64,000 nucleotides of DNA from Aedoeadaptatus ivorii (lineage in GTDB: Bacteria; Bacillota; Clostridia; Tissierellales; Peptoniphilaceae). Positions 54,388 through 63,746 of the stretch are shown here, in pieces; within the stretch, counting starts at the first letter, position 1; the number at the start of each line of letters is the position of its first letter. The stretch lies in the NCBI RefSeq assembly GCF_900638585.1, contig NZ_LR134523.1:1462501-1526500 (forward strand), in the 5' to 3' direction. Position numbers and translations under genes: made by a program. The notes below the pieces were generated by a model that was not told where the DNA came from, did no database searches, and saw only the letters and a program-made list of their open reading frames with translations.

Positions 54388-54400
54388 ACCATCGATCGCA

Positions 54401-54429
54401 AAACGTCGCCGCATTCGGCGGCGTTTTTT
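54401..54429 (+). terminator. terminator of the YkvI-like gene
   Basis: CGCCG and CGGCG core arms around CATT with flanking AAACG/CGTTT pairs, then a T run. Confidence 0.82.
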
Positions 54430-54553
54430 ATTTTCCCGAAAGAAATGCGAAAATCCGCCCTTTTTTTGGCACAGGAAGTGCATTTATTCTCATTTGTGCT
54501 ATACTGAAAAAGAGTCGTTTTTACGACCGTTTTTTACATAAGGAGATGTTTAC

Positions 54554-56248
54554 GTGCACAAGCATATACGCGCCTTTACGGGGATACGCGCCGTCGCCCT
54601 GTGGGGCGTGATCCTGTATCACCTATACCCCCACGTCGTACGCGGGGGCTATTTGGGCGTGGTGGTTTTCTTCGTCTTGTCCGGCTATTTGCTCATGCGC
54701 CAATTTCTCGACAAGCCGACCGAGCCCATACACAAATTCATCGACCGCTACAAGCGGCTCACCCCGCCCCTGTTGTTTGTCGTCGCGGTGACGACGTTTT
54801 TTGCCGCGGTATTTTTCCGCGACGATTTTTCGGCGGTATTCGCCTCCGGCCTCGCCGCGCTCTTTGGCGTAAACAACTGGCAGCAGATCCTCCACGGCTT
54901 TTCGTACTTCGATCTGCACGGGCGCTTCTTGCCCTTTACCCATATGTGGGCGCTCTCCGCACAGATGCAGTTTTATCTGGTCTGGGCGATTCTTCAAAAG
55001 CGATTCGGCAAGAAAAAGCCCGCCTTTGTCCTCTCCCTCGCCGTGATGCTCATCGTCTCGTTTCTTCTGATGATGGGCATGACGCCCTTTCACGAGGACC
55101 ATACCCGCATCTATTACGGCACCGATACGCGCTTTTTCTCCTTTGCCATGGGCGCGCTCTTCGCCGTACTGGGCAAGCAGGGGATCTTCCGAAAACCCCA
55201 GCGCGACAAGAGCCTCCACGTGCTCGCCCTTACGGCCGTCACGCTGCTCTTATTCTTCTTCTTTGTCGAAGGGAAATTTCTCTATTACGGGGGCATGTTT
55301 CTCTTTACCCTGTTGATCTGCTTTCTCTTGGTATTTGTCGCCAAAGACGACAACGCCGCGGCGCGCGCCTTCGATACGCCCCTACTGCGCTATTTCGGCA
55401 GCCGCAGCTATGAGCTCTACCTGTGGCAATACCCCTTGATGCTGCTCTTTCAACAGTTTTTTGCCCACCACGCCATCTCGTATACGATGGTGGTGCTCTT
55501 GCAGCTGCCGGTGCTACTCCTCGCGGCAGAAGGCACCTATCGCCTATTCCGCGCCCCTAAGCGCAAAAAACTCGTACCCGCCCTGCTCCTCGTCTTCCTC
55601 CTCTCTTCGGGGGCGGGATTCCTCTTGCCCGAGTCCCCGGCGGCCGAGGCCGACCCCGTCCAAACCGAAGAAGCGCATGCCGAAGGCGATGTGCCCCAAG
55701 GGGTGAGCGCCGTCAATGCAGAGTGGCCCGCCCTCGCCCTCACCGAAGCCGATCTCGAGACGCTTTCGGAAATGCGGGGGTTGATGATCGGCGACAGCAT
55801 TACCGAGATGGTCGCTCCCTATGTGGAAGACCTTATGCCCCGTATGACCGTAAACGGCAAAGTCAACCGCCAACTCGTCCACGCCAAAGACGTCCTCTCC
55901 GAGTACGATTTGGAAAACCTGGACACGGACGTCCCCGTGGTATACCAGCTGGGCACCAATTCCGACTTTCATTCCGACACCTTAAAGGACCTCCTCGACC
56001 GCACGGGGGATCGGCCTATTTATCTGATCAACACCGCCATGCCCGACCCCTGGGAGGCGAGCGTCAACGAAAAATTTGCCGAAGCTGCAAAGCGGCCGAA
56101 TGTGCACCTGATCGACTGGTATTCCATCGCCAAAGAACGGGAAGACATCTTTATCGAGGACCACACCCACCCCAAGGGAATCGGACGCAATCTGTTCGCC
56201 CAAATGGTCGCCAAGGCACTCCTCGCCGGCGAAACCGACGCAGAATAG
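54554..56248 (+). CDS. OatA-like O-acetyltransferase (acyltransferase-3 plus SGNH domain)
   Basis: A 564-residue protein. Residues 1-350 are about ten membrane spans of the acyltransferase-3 family (FTGIRAVALWGVILYHLYP, FFVLSGYLLMRQFL). Residues about 400-560 form an outside SGNH hydrolase domain (LMIGDSITEMVAPY, YQLGTNSDFHSD, DHTHPKGIGRNLFAQ), with Ser-Asp-His residues in place. This is the architecture of OatA, which O-acetylates peptidoglycan MurNAc and gives lysozyme resistance; teichoic acid is another target. GTG at 54554 follows AAGGAGAT. An extended -10 TGCTATACT lies at 54497-54505. Confidence 0.9.
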   Translation: MHKHIRAFTGIRAVALWGVILYHLYPHVVRGGYLGVVVFFVLSGYLLMRQFLDKPTEPIHKFIDRYKRLTPPLLFVVAVTTFFAAVFFRDDFSAVFASGLAALFGVNNWQQILHGFSYFDLHGRFLPFTHMWALSAQMQFYLVWAILQKRFGKKKPAFVLSLAVMLIVSFLLMMGMTPFHEDHTRIYYGTDTRFFSFAMGALFAVLGKQGIFRKPQRDKSLHVLALTAVTLLLFFFFVEGKFLYYGGMFLFTLLICFLLVFVAKDDNAAARAFDTPLLRYFGSRSYELYLWQYPLMLLFQQFFAHHAISYTMVVLLQLPVLLLAAEGTYRLFRAPKRKKLVPALLLVFLLSSGAGFLLPESPAAEADPVQTEEAHAEGDVPQGVSAVNAEWPALALTEADLETLSEMRGLMIGDSITEMVAPYVEDLMPRMTVNGKVNRQLVHAKDVLSEYDLENLDTDVPVVYQLGTNSDFHSDTLKDLLDRTGDRPIYLINTAMPDPWEASVNEKFAEAAKRPNVHLIDWYSIAKEREDIFIEDHTHPKGIGRNLFAQMVAKALLAGETDAE

Positions 56249-56256
56249 CCGCACGC

Positions 56257-56284
56257 ACAACCGGAGAGATCTCCGGTTGTTTTT
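56257..56284 (+). terminator. terminator of the OatA-like gene
   Basis: ACAACCGGAG and CTCCGGTTGT arms around AGAT, then TTTT. Confidence 0.88.
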
Positions 56285-56323
56285 GTATCTTTTTTCGTAC
56301 GCAATATTCTTCTTTTTACACCC

Positions 56324-56352
56324 TTGTCCGCCAAAGGCTTTCATAGTATAGT
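56324..56352 (+). promoter_or_regulatory. promoter of the glycerol-dehydrogenase-like gene
   Basis: TTGTCC (56324-56329), 17 bases, TATAGT (56347-56352). Confidence 0.65.
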
Positions 56353-56412
56353 ACCAACAAATACAGTGCCCGGAAGACGCGAAAGCGCCCGGGCAGGGAG
56401 GTTGATTCGTAT

Positions 56413-57486
56413 ATGTTTTTGCCCGCATACAGCGTATCCCGCGGAGGCTATGACGACCTTGCCGCGGTTATAGATCGCGCACACTATACGCGCGTCGCCC
56501 TCATCGGCGGAGAGCGCGCCTTGACCGCGGCCGCCCCGAAGATTCGAGAAGCCGTCCGTGCCTCCGGTGCCGAAGTGGTGGCCGAGGTCGTCTACGGCAC
56601 CGAATGTAGCCAAGAAAATATAGACCGCCTGGCGAACGACGACGCCGTGCGCGCGGCCGATGTCCTCTTTGCGGTGGGCGGCGGCAAGGCCATCGACACC
56701 GTAAAGGTGCTGTCCCTCGCGCTCGATCTGCCCGTATTCGCCTTTCCCACCATCTGCTCCAACTGCGCGGCCATGACCGCCATCGCCGTGGTCTACCATC
56801 CCGACGGCAGCCTGTCGCACTACGCCTTTCCGCATGCGCCCCGCCACGTCTTTATCGACCTCGAGACCATCGCCAATGCCCCCGACATCTACTTTTGGGC
56901 GGGAATCGGCGACGGCATCAGCAAACAGGCGGAGGTCACCTTTGCCGCTCGCGGCGAAGCTCTCGACCACACCGCCCGGCTGGGCCTCGGCATCGCACAG
57001 ACCTGCGAAGCGCCGCTGATCGAATACGCAGAGGCGGGACTCCAAGACGTAAAGGCGCATCGCGTAAGCCGCGCGGTCGAAGAAGTCGCACTCGATATTT
57101 TGGTCTCTACCGGCTATGTATCCAATCTCACCAATCAGGACGCATACTACTACAACTCGTCTTTGGCACACGTCTTCTTCGATACCTCCTGCTCGGTCGT
57201 CCGCGAAGGCAGCTACCTACACGGCGAAGTGGTCGCCTTTGGCGTCATGGTGCTTCACGCCTACGACGACAACGCGACGGGACTCGAAAAAATCGCCCGC
57301 TTTAACCGCTCCCTGGGCCTTCCCGTCACCCTGGCGGAAATCGGCCTTTCCGAATCCGATCTCGACGGCATGATGGCACTCGCCCCCGAAACCATCGAGT
57401 TTCAGCGCGCCCGCACGCCCTTATCGGCGGATCGGCTCAAAGAAGCCGCCATTCGGGCAGACGCCTTCGGACGGACTTTGTTATAA
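56413..57486 (+). CDS. glycerol dehydrogenase-like NAD-dependent alcohol dehydrogenase
   Basis: A 357-residue member of the GldA branch of iron/zinc alcohol dehydrogenases. The nucleotide motif is AVGGGKAIDTVK (GGGxxxDxxK), and FPTICSNCAAMTAIAVVY and the metal-ligand His in YLHGEVVAFGVMV are visible. Relatives oxidise glycerol to dihydroxyacetone or handle other small polyols. No glycerol kinase or dha gene is near, so the substrate is unsure. GGGAGG lies before the ATG. Confidence 0.88.
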   Translation: MFLPAYSVSRGGYDDLAAVIDRAHYTRVALIGGERALTAAAPKIREAVRASGAEVVAEVVYGTECSQENIDRLANDDAVRAADVLFAVGGGKAIDTVKVLSLALDLPVFAFPTICSNCAAMTAIAVVYHPDGSLSHYAFPHAPRHVFIDLETIANAPDIYFWAGIGDGISKQAEVTFAARGEALDHTARLGLGIAQTCEAPLIEYAEAGLQDVKAHRVSRAVEEVALDILVSTGYVSNLTNQDAYYYNSSLAHVFFDTSCSVVREGSYLHGEVVAFGVMVLHAYDDNATGLEKIARFNRSLGLPVTLAEIGLSESDLDGMMALAPETIEFQRARTPLSADRLKEAAIRADAFGRTLL

Positions 57487-57503
57487 TAGAATCACGATCG
57501 ATC

Positions 57504-57530
57504 GAGGGTCCTTCGGGGCCCTCTTTCTTT
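57504..57530 (+). terminator. terminator of the glycerol-dehydrogenase-like gene
   Basis: GAGGGTCC-TTCG-GGGCCCTC followed by TTTCTTT. Confidence 0.85.
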
Positions 57531-57606
57531 CGCCGCACGCTTTATCCCTTTATAGCGAAGTCTTACATATATACCGACTTCGCCGAGAATTCGATAGGAG
57601 ATGAGG

Positions 57607-58731
57607 ATGAAACGAAAAATTTTGGCCGCCGCACTGCTGCTCCTGCTACTCTTTTCGGGCACGAGCCTTGCACAAGGCGACATTCGCCTGTGGATTTACG
57701 GCGACTACATCGAAAGCGATGTGGCCCCCTATATCAAAAACGACCGCACCATGGTCCCCCTTCGAGTCATCTCGGAGGAGCTGGACAAAGATGTGATATG
57801 GGTGCCCGAGTACCGGTCGGTCGTGATCGGAAATACCTATAACGACTTCGAAGACGCCGTCATCTTTCGGATCGGCGACCGAAATTTGTACCACGCCGAC
57901 GGCTATATCATGGCCAAACTCGACGCCCCGCCCGAAATTCGCGGCGACCGCACCTTCGTGCCCCTGCGCGCCGTGGCGGAAGCTTTGCAGATGGAGATCG
58001 GTTGGGACGGCGCCCACCGCACGGTGTATATCGGTTCCGACTATCGGCCGCCGAAATACGACCGCCGGCAGATGCATCTGCGGATAGAGGGCAAGGACTA
58101 CCCCATTCTCGTGCAGTATCAGGGAGAGGAACTCTATGGGGAGCTCACTGCGGTCGCCGACGCATTTGGGTACCGACTTACTTATGAAACGGCACCCTAT
58201 GGCGGGGAAGGCACGGCCGGCTATTTGACACAGCCAAACGGTAGGAAGATTCTTGCCTGGTATTCAGTTAGGGTAGATGGAATTGACTTCTCAAATAATC
58301 CTGAAACTAGATCGCTCATTAAACTCCATGGCCGCGACTTTATATCCATGTCTATACTGGCTGATGCACTACACATGTACTATGCAGAAGATTCAGAAGC
58401 CGGAATTATCACATTAACGCCGGATACACGAAATGAAGAATGCCCCATTATTTTCCACGATCCAGCTGACACATCCTCCGATTACGTAAAAACACCCGCT
58501 TCTTCTATCAAAATCCGTTATCAAAATGGTCGTTATGAACTCATCGGGATGGAAGAATATGGGGTTCATACAATAAAAGAGTTTCAAAATTCTTTTTATT
58601 TTGATGAATCTGGGAATTTCACACTCGATAAAATGAACAAATTCAAGGGAGAAGCGAGGCTCTTATTTGATCACAACTACTATCTTTTATCTCGGAACGA
58701 GGGGTACGTCTTCTCTAATGCTTCCGGTTGA
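57607..58731 (+). CDS. secreted protein with copper amine oxidase N-like domain; composition mosaic
   Basis: A 374-residue exported protein with signal MKRKILAAALLLLLLFSGTS. Residues about 22-140 hold two stalk-type repeats (WIYGDYIESDVAPYI to TMVPLRVISEEL, and LDAPPEIRGDRTFVPLRAVA), as in Cu_amine_oxidN1 proteins. The C-terminal 175 residues are unassigned. The first 600 bases are GC-rich like the chromosome, while from about 58200 the gene turns AT-rich. This suggests that a foreign 3' part was joined in. ATG at 57607 is preferred, with AGGAG six bases before it. Related in domain to the protein at 10203. Confidence 0.8.
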   Translation: MKRKILAAALLLLLLFSGTSLAQGDIRLWIYGDYIESDVAPYIKNDRTMVPLRVISEELDKDVIWVPEYRSVVIGNTYNDFEDAVIFRIGDRNLYHADGYIMAKLDAPPEIRGDRTFVPLRAVAEALQMEIGWDGAHRTVYIGSDYRPPKYDRRQMHLRIEGKDYPILVQYQGEELYGELTAVADAFGYRLTYETAPYGGEGTAGYLTQPNGRKILAWYSVRVDGIDFSNNPETRSLIKLHGRDFISMSILADALHMYYAEDSEAGIITLTPDTRNEECPIIFHDPADTSSDYVKTPASSIKIRYQNGRYELIGMEEYGVHTIKEFQNSFYFDESGNFTLDKMNKFKGEARLLFDHNYYLLSRNEGYVFSNASG

Positions 58732-58740
58732 TTTATGCAA

Positions 58741-58782
58741 AAGAAAAACGGACTACATGATTTGCTGTAGTCCGTTTTTCTT
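58741..58782. terminator. bidirectional terminator between the mosaic secreted protein and cstA
   Basis: Perfect 17-base arms (AAGAAAAACGGACTACA and its complement) around an eight-base loop. Confidence 0.9.
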
Positions 58783-58795
58783 ATAGGGATCGCGT

Positions 58796-60244
58796 TTATT
58801 GTTCGTGTTTCATTACTTCTTCTTTGCGACCGCCGGCAATTTTGTTGACGATGAAGAAGTAGAGCACAGCTCCTACGGCGCCGATGATATAGGCGACGGT
58901 CATCGGCAAGCGCAGGCCGATATCGGCACTGGCGATATAGCTTACGACGACGAAAGCGTAGAACAGCCCGGGGATCAAGGTGAGCCAGTAGGGCTTGTTG
59001 TGCATCTTCAGGTAGATGGAGATCAGCGCCAAAGCGAATACGGCCACCAGTTGGTTGGTAAAGCCGAAGTATCTCCAGAGGATTTGGAATCCTTCGCCGT
59101 TGGATTTTGCAAAGAACAGAATCAGCACCGCGGGAATAAAGAGCACCAAGGAAAGGAGCACGCGGTTTTTCGGCGTGGATTGGTCCATATTGATTTGCTC
59201 TGCCACCATCAGTCGCAGGGAACGGAATGCCGTATCGCCCGAGGTGATGGGAAGCACGATGACGCCCGCAATGGCAAAGAGACCGCCGACGGTACCCATA
59301 AATTCGCGGGAAATGTTCCCGACCATCAGGGTCGCGTTGGTGTCAATGGCGGCGCCGCGGTTAAATACGATCATGGCACCGGCCGCCCAGACCATGGCGA
59401 TAAAGCCTTCGATGATCATGGAGTTGTAGAAGATGCCGCGACCTTCGTGTTCGGATTTAACCGTACGGGAAATCAGGGTTGCCTGGGATCCGTGGAAACC
59501 GGACATAATACCGCAGGCGACGGTGATAAAGAACACGGGGATAAACATTTGACCCGTGGGGTGCTTGGAGAGCAATGCCCCTTCGGTGATATTGTGCATA
59601 TCGGGCGCGCCGTTTAGCAGGATGCCGATAAAGATAAATACCGCCGACAGCACCAATACGGCGCCGAAAATCGGGTAGATTCTTCCGATAATCTTATCGA
59701 TGGGGAAAAGGGTCGCCACGATGTAGTACAAGAGAATGCCCGCATAGGCGATCCAAATCGCGGTGCCGTTTACGTCCATGCCCAAGAGGTCGTTTACGAT
59801 CAAGTCCCCGGGGGTGTAGATAAATACGACGCCGGTGAGGAGCATCAGAATACAGATGATGACGATGTAGATTTTGTTGGCCTTAGACCCCATGTATTTG
59901 GTGATCAGACGGGGCACTTGCCAGCCGTTGTTGCGCATGGAGATCATGCCGACGAAATAGTCGTGTACCGCGCCGGCCAGTACACAGCCGATGGGAATCG
60001 TCAAAAATGCGATGGGCCCGAACAAAATCCCTTGAATGGGTCCCAAAATGGGGCCGGTGCCCGCGATATTTAACAATTCGATAAGCGCGTTTCTGCCTTT
60101 GCTCATCTCTACATAGTCGACGCCGTCTGCCAGGCGAACGGCGGGGGTGTCTCGGTCGTCCGGACCGAAGATCTTTTCTACGAATTTGCCGTAGAAGAAG
60201 CCGCCGACGATGAGGATGACCAAACCCAAGATAAATAAAGCCAT
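58796..60244 (-). CDS. cstA: CstA-family carbon starvation/pyruvate-peptide transporter
   Basis: A 482-residue membrane protein with a dozen or more spans. DRDTPAVRLADGVDYV, the HYFFG-like region near AGTGPILGPIQGILFGP and NNGWQVPRLITKYMG are CstA landmarks. CstA proteins move pyruvate or peptides into the cell. It suits an amino-acid-fermenting lifestyle. AGGAGG precedes the ATG. Confidence 0.93.
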   Translation of the reverse strand: MALFILGLVILIVGGFFYGKFVEKIFGPDDRDTPAVRLADGVDYVEMSKGRNALIELLNIAGTGPILGPIQGILFGPIAFLTIPIGCVLAGAVHDYFVGMISMRNNGWQVPRLITKYMGSKANKIYIVIICILMLLTGVVFIYTPGDLIVNDLLGMDVNGTAIWIAYAGILLYYIVATLFPIDKIIGRIYPIFGAVLVLSAVFIFIGILLNGAPDMHNITEGALLSKHPTGQMFIPVFFITVACGIMSGFHGSQATLISRTVKSEHEGRGIFYNSMIIEGFIAMVWAAGAMIVFNRGAAIDTNATLMVGNISREFMGTVGGLFAIAGVIVLPITSGDTAFRSLRLMVAEQINMDQSTPKNRVLLSLVLFIPAVLILFFAKSNGEGFQILWRYFGFTNQLVAVFALALISIYLKMHNKPYWLTLIPGLFYAFVVVSYIASADIGLRLPMTVAYIIGAVGAVLYFFIVNKIAGGRKEEVMKHEQ

Positions 60245-60283
60245 AGTTCCTCCTAAATACTGTAAAATATTGCTTTCATATCT

Positions 60284-60312
60284 ATTCTACTGTTTTTACA
60301 CTTACCCTTCAA
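60284..60312 (-). promoter_or_regulatory. promoter of cstA
   Basis: On the minus strand TTGAAG (60307-60312), 17 bases and TAGAAT (60284-60289). Confidence 0.65.
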
Positions 60313-60421
60313 CACCGATCTTTCACCAAATTGTTGCAAAGTTTTTGCTTTTTCTGTGAAATGGGTTCGAATTTAGGGATTGTTCTCGTTTGCACGTCGA
60401 TATCAAAATTTTCGCAAAACG

Positions 60422-60446
60422 AAAAACATCCGCTCAAAGCGGATGT
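60422..60446 (-). terminator. terminator of cysK-cysE
   Basis: ACATCCGCT/AGCGGATGT-type arms beginning at the cysE stop codon, followed by five T on the minus strand. Confidence 0.83.
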
Positions 60447-60964
60447 CATCGCCTGCGTACGACTTCGGCGGGAACGCCGACGACGGTTACATTTTCCTCT
60501 ACATTGTCTAAGACGACGGCGCCGGCGCCGACCTTTACATCGTCGCCGATTTCAACCGGTCCCAAGATGGTGCTGCGCGCCCCGAGCATCACCCGATCGC
60601 CGATGGTGGGGTGGCGCTTGGTCTTGCTTAGCCCCCGCCCGCCCAAGGTGACGCCGTGGTAGATGGTCACGTCGTCGCCGATTTCTGCGGTCTCGCCGAT
60701 CACCACGCCCATGCCGTGGTCGATAAACAGGCGCTTGCCGATCTTTGCGCCGGGATGGATTTCGATGCCCGTCTTTCTGCGAGCGCGGTGGGATAAGAAC
60801 CGCGCCAGGGTAAAGTGGCCCCGTATGTAGAGGCGGTGGGCGCGCCTATGGCTCAAGAGCGCCTCCACCACCGGATAGAGAAACATGGCTTCGAACATAT
60901 TCTTGCACGCCGGGTCCTTCTCGAGGATGACCCGGGCGATTTCTCTGCGTTCCTTAAAAAACAT
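60446..60964 (-). CDS. cysE: serine O-acetyltransferase
   Basis: A 172-residue hexapeptide-repeat acyltransferase that makes O-acetylserine for cysteine synthesis. [20 protein letters not shown] and [20 protein letters not shown] form the left-handed beta-helix, with the catalytic Asp/His pair in IDHG. The protein ends soon after the helix ([12 protein letters not shown]). It lacks the C-terminal tail ending in Ile that in Escherichia inserts into CysK. It begins two bases after cysK. Confidence 0.94.
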   Translation of the reverse strand: MFFKERREIARVILEKDPACKNMFEAMFLYPVVEALLSHRRAHRLYIRGHFTLARFLSHRARRKTGIEIHPGAKIGKRLFIDHGMGVVIGETAEIGDDVTIYHGVTLGGRGLSKTKRHPTIGDRVMLGARSTILGPVEIGDDVKVGAGAVVLDNVEENVTVVGVPAEVVRRR

Positions 60965-60966
60965 AG

Positions 60967-61845
60967 CTACCCGAAGAGCTCCGTGGACATATAGCGCTCC
61001 GCCGCATCGGGAAGGACGGTGACCACATTGCCCTTCACTTCTTCGGCGAGGCGTAGCGCGCCCACGACATTGGCGCCGGCGGAGATCCCCACGCTCAGGC
61101 CTTCTTCCGCCGCGAGTTTCTTCGCCATGGCGATGGCCGCATCGCCTTCGACAGTGAGGATGCGATCCACCACCTCGGGGTCGTAGTTGCCCGGTACGAA
61201 GTTTGCGCCGATGCCCTGAATCTTGTGTCCGCCCGCCTTTCCGGCAGAGAGCAAGGGACTTTCCGCGGGCTCGAGCCCCACGATCAGCGTGTTTTTTTTG
61301 TGCGCCTTCAGCGCGCGGCCGACGCCCGTGACCGTGCCGCCGGTTCCGATGCCTGCGACAAAGGCGTCGATCGCATCGAGTGCTTTGAGGATTTCGGGAC
61401 CCGTGATCTCCTCGTGGGTGCGGGGGTTGGCGGGATTGTTGAATTGATCGGCCATAAAGTACGCGCCGCTCTCTGCGAGTTCCTTCGCTTTATCGACCGC
61501 CGCCTGCATGCCACCCTCTTTGACCAAGAGGAGTTCGGCGCCGAAGGAGCGGATCAGCTTCTTGCGCTCTTCGCTCATCGAAGCGGGCATGACGATGGTC
61601 ACCGGATAACCCAGTTGCTTGCCGATCATCGCCAAAGCGATGCCGGTATTGCCCGATGTGGGCTCGACGATCTTCATGCCGGGCTTCAGGGCGCCGCGTT
61701 CTATGGCGTCTTCGATCATGGCGCGGGCGACGCGGTCTTTTATGCTCATGGCGGGGTTATTTTTCTCGAGCTTGGCATAAATTCTGCCGCCGCCCATTGA
61801 GAGTTGGACCAGAGGGGTGTTCCCTACGGTTTCGATAATTTTCAT
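60967..61845 (-). CDS. cysK: cysteine synthase
   Basis: A 292-residue PLP enzyme that combines O-acetylserine and sulfide to cysteine. PLP Lys lies in [15 protein letters not shown], phosphate and substrate loops in [27 protein letters not shown] and AGANVVGAL. First gene of the cysK-cysE operon. With the importer at 2.5-5.5 kb it gives the cell both synthesis and uptake of cysteine. No Cys-rich leader or T-box is seen before it. Confidence 0.95.
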   Translation of the reverse strand: MKIIETVGNTPLVQLSMGGGRIYAKLEKNNPAMSIKDRVARAMIEDAIERGALKPGMKIVEPTSGNTGIALAMIGKQLGYPVTIVMPASMSEERKKLIRSFGAELLLVKEGGMQAAVDKAKELAESGAYFMADQFNNPANPRTHEEITGPEILKALDAIDAFVAGIGTGGTVTGVGRALKAHKKNTLIVGLEPAESPLLSAGKAGGHKIQGIGANFVPGNYDPEVVDRILTVEGDAAIAMAKKLAAEEGLSVGISAGANVVGALRLAEEVKGNVVTVLPDAAERYMSTELFG

Positions 61846-61883
61846 TTCAAATCCTACCTTTCCGCTTCGAATTACATACGCTC

Positions 61884-61912
61884 ATAGTATACCGAAATAT
61901 ATCATTTGTAAA
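61884..61912 (-). promoter_or_regulatory. promoter of cysK-cysE
   Basis: On the minus strand TTTACA (61907-61912), 17 bases and TACTAT (61884-61889). Confidence 0.6.
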
Positions 61913-62013
61913 CGGAAAACGAGAATTCCCAAGATCTTTGCACCGATCCCCGTTATAGATCGAAGATCGCCGATGTATTCGCCGGCCGCCGAAAAATTTT
62001 TCACCCGAAACGG

Positions 62014-62040
62014 GAAAAAGCGTCCCCCTCGGACGCTTTT
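62014..62040 (-). terminator. terminator of the ornithine cyclodeaminase-like gene
   Basis: AAAAGCGTCC and GGACGCTTTT arms around five bases; the stop codon overlaps the arm. T-rich on the minus strand. Confidence 0.87.
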
Positions 62041-63034
62041 ATAGGGCGATCGTACTGCCGATGCCCTTGCTTTTTGCGGTCTGATACAGCGCTTCGGCGG
62101 TGACAATGTCGAATACCGCCGAGCCCGTGCTCTTAAATACGGTGATCTCCTCGTCGGATTCGCGGCCCGTCGCCGCTTCGAGCACCAGCTCGCCCAGTTC
62201 GTGCTGCAACTTTTCTTTTCCGACGCGGCCGTCTTTTACGGGTTGCATCATGTCCCCCGCCTCGTTCATAACGCCGTCGACGGTGTCCAAAAATACCTTG
62301 TCCGCCCGCACCACGATCTCGGGATCCAGTTCGATCATCTCGGGCGTATAGGCGCCCATGCCGTTAATATGGCAGCCCGCCTTTACCTTCGATCCTTCGA
62401 ATACCGGCTCTTTTGCGGTGGTGACGGCGGTGATGACATCGGCATTCTCGATCACGCCGTCGAGATCCGACACGGCGATCAGCTCTGCACCGTAGGGGGC
62501 CATATGCTCTTTTACGCCCTCGACGAAGGCCTCGGCCTTTTCTTGCTTGCGGTTAAACACATAGGCCGTCTGAATATCGCGCACGGCGAGCACCGCCTCG
62601 AGCTGGCTTTCGGCCTGACCGCCGGTGCCGATCAGAAGAAAAGTCTTGGCGTCTTTTCGCGCCAAAAGATCCGTCGCCGCCCCGGCGAGGGCGCCGGTAC
62701 GCATTTTTGTGAGTTCCGTTCCGTCGAGAATCCCCTTTACCGCGCCGGTCTCTTTTTCCATCACCAGCACCGTGGCGGAAAGCGACGGCAGATTGCGCGC
62801 TGCATTGTTGGGATAGACCGAGACGATCTTAATCCCCAGCGCGTTTTCCCCTTCGACCACGCCCGGCATAAAAAGCGCCTGCCCTTCGGCATCTTTTACG
62901 TCGATATTCGTCCGCAAGGGAATATCGCATTGCTTCTTCGAATACATCGCCGCCGCGGATTTGTCCGCCTCGATCCATTCGCGCATCGACATGGCGCCCC
63001 TTACTTCGGAACCGTTTAATACCAAAATTTCCAT
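62039..63034 (-). CDS. ornithine cyclodeaminase/mu-crystallin family dehydrogenase
   Basis: A 331-residue NAD(P)-binding protein. TELTKMRTGALAGAATDLLA, the Rossmann motif FLLIGTGGQAESQLEAV and INGMGAYTPEMIELD are family marks. Members include ornithine cyclodeaminase, alanine dehydrogenase, ketimine reductase and staphylopine-type enzymes. Which reaction occurs here cannot be read. The gene stands alone with its own terminator. Confidence 0.9.
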   Translation of the reverse strand: MEILVLNGSEVRGAMSMREWIEADKSAAAMYSKKQCDIPLRTNIDVKDAEGQALFMPGVVEGENALGIKIVSVYPNNAARNLPSLSATVLVMEKETGAVKGILDGTELTKMRTGALAGAATDLLARKDAKTFLLIGTGGQAESQLEAVLAVRDIQTAYVFNRKQEKAEAFVEGVKEHMAPYGAELIAVSDLDGVIENADVITAVTTAKEPVFEGSKVKAGCHINGMGAYTPEMIELDPEIVVRADKVFLDTVDGVMNEAGDMMQPVKDGRVGKEKLQHELGELVLEAATGRESDEEITVFKSTGSAVFDIVTAEALYQTAKSKGIGSTIAL

Positions 63035-63121
63035 ACGACCTCCTCAATATCCGCATACAATCGTTACTCTTCTTTCATCATACTACGCCCGAGAAAAAAA
63101 TTCACGGCGGATTTTTGCACG

Positions 63122-63149
63122 AAAAAGCGCCCCGAGACGAGGCGCTTTT
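63122..63149 (-). terminator. terminator of the universal stress protein gene
   Basis: AAAAGCGCC and GGCGCTTTT arms with T-rich sequence on the minus strand. Confidence 0.85.
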
Positions 63150-63155
63150 ACGAAA

Positions 63156-63596
63156 TTAGAGCGTACACTGCAGCTTGTTCACCAGAACCGGTACCTTGGC
63201 GAGGTTCAGCGCCCGATCGGAAACCGAACCCAAGAGGGTCCGCGAGAATCCGCCGAGTCCCCGGCTTCCGATGACGATCAGATCTACCTCGTTTTCGTCG
63301 GCATGGGCGATAATCTCTTCCGCCGCCTTGCCGATGCGATAGCAGGTGTCGATCTCACCGTCGTATTCCAGATATTCGAGGGCTTTGTCCAGCACGTGTT
63401 CGCCGCGTACGCTCTGGGCTTTTTTGAAGTCCGTCGTCAAAAAATTGCCCGGATACTGTTCGATCACATTGATATCCGTGAGCACGGTTAAAATGTACAG
63501 CTTCGAGGAAAATGCCTTGGCGAGCTTTTCCGCTTCCTTCAGGGCACAATACGAGTCCTGAGAACCGTCGACGGGCACTAAGATTTTTTCATACAT
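63156..63596 (-). CDS. universal stress protein, UspA family
   Basis: A 146-residue alpha/beta protein. KILVPVDGSQDSYCALKEAE at the start and DLIVIGSRGLGGFSRTLLGS near the end; the latter is the G-2x-G-9x-G(S/T) ATP-binding motif. It probably binds ATP and acts in stress survival. ATG at 63596 follows AAGGAGGG. A GGGTAT at 63622-63627 on the minus strand with GGTTTT 14 bases upstream resembles a sigma-B promoter. Confidence 0.92.
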   Translation of the reverse strand: MYEKILVPVDGSQDSYCALKEAEKLAKAFSSKLYILTVLTDINVIEQYPGNFLTTDFKKAQSVRGEHVLDKALEYLEYDGEIDTCYRIGKAAEEIIAHADENEVDLIVIGSRGLGGFSRTLLGSVSDRALNLAKVPVLVNKLQCTL

Positions 63597-63746
63597 AGCT
63601 ATCCCTCCTTGTACTATACCTATACCCGCACGCGCCAAAAGAAAACCCTTCCACGCCCCAGAAACCGCGATCTTTCTGTTTGAAGTGCACATTTTAGAGT
63701 ATACTCAAAGAGAGAATCTTATGCGAACAAAAGGATGGAGAGAACC

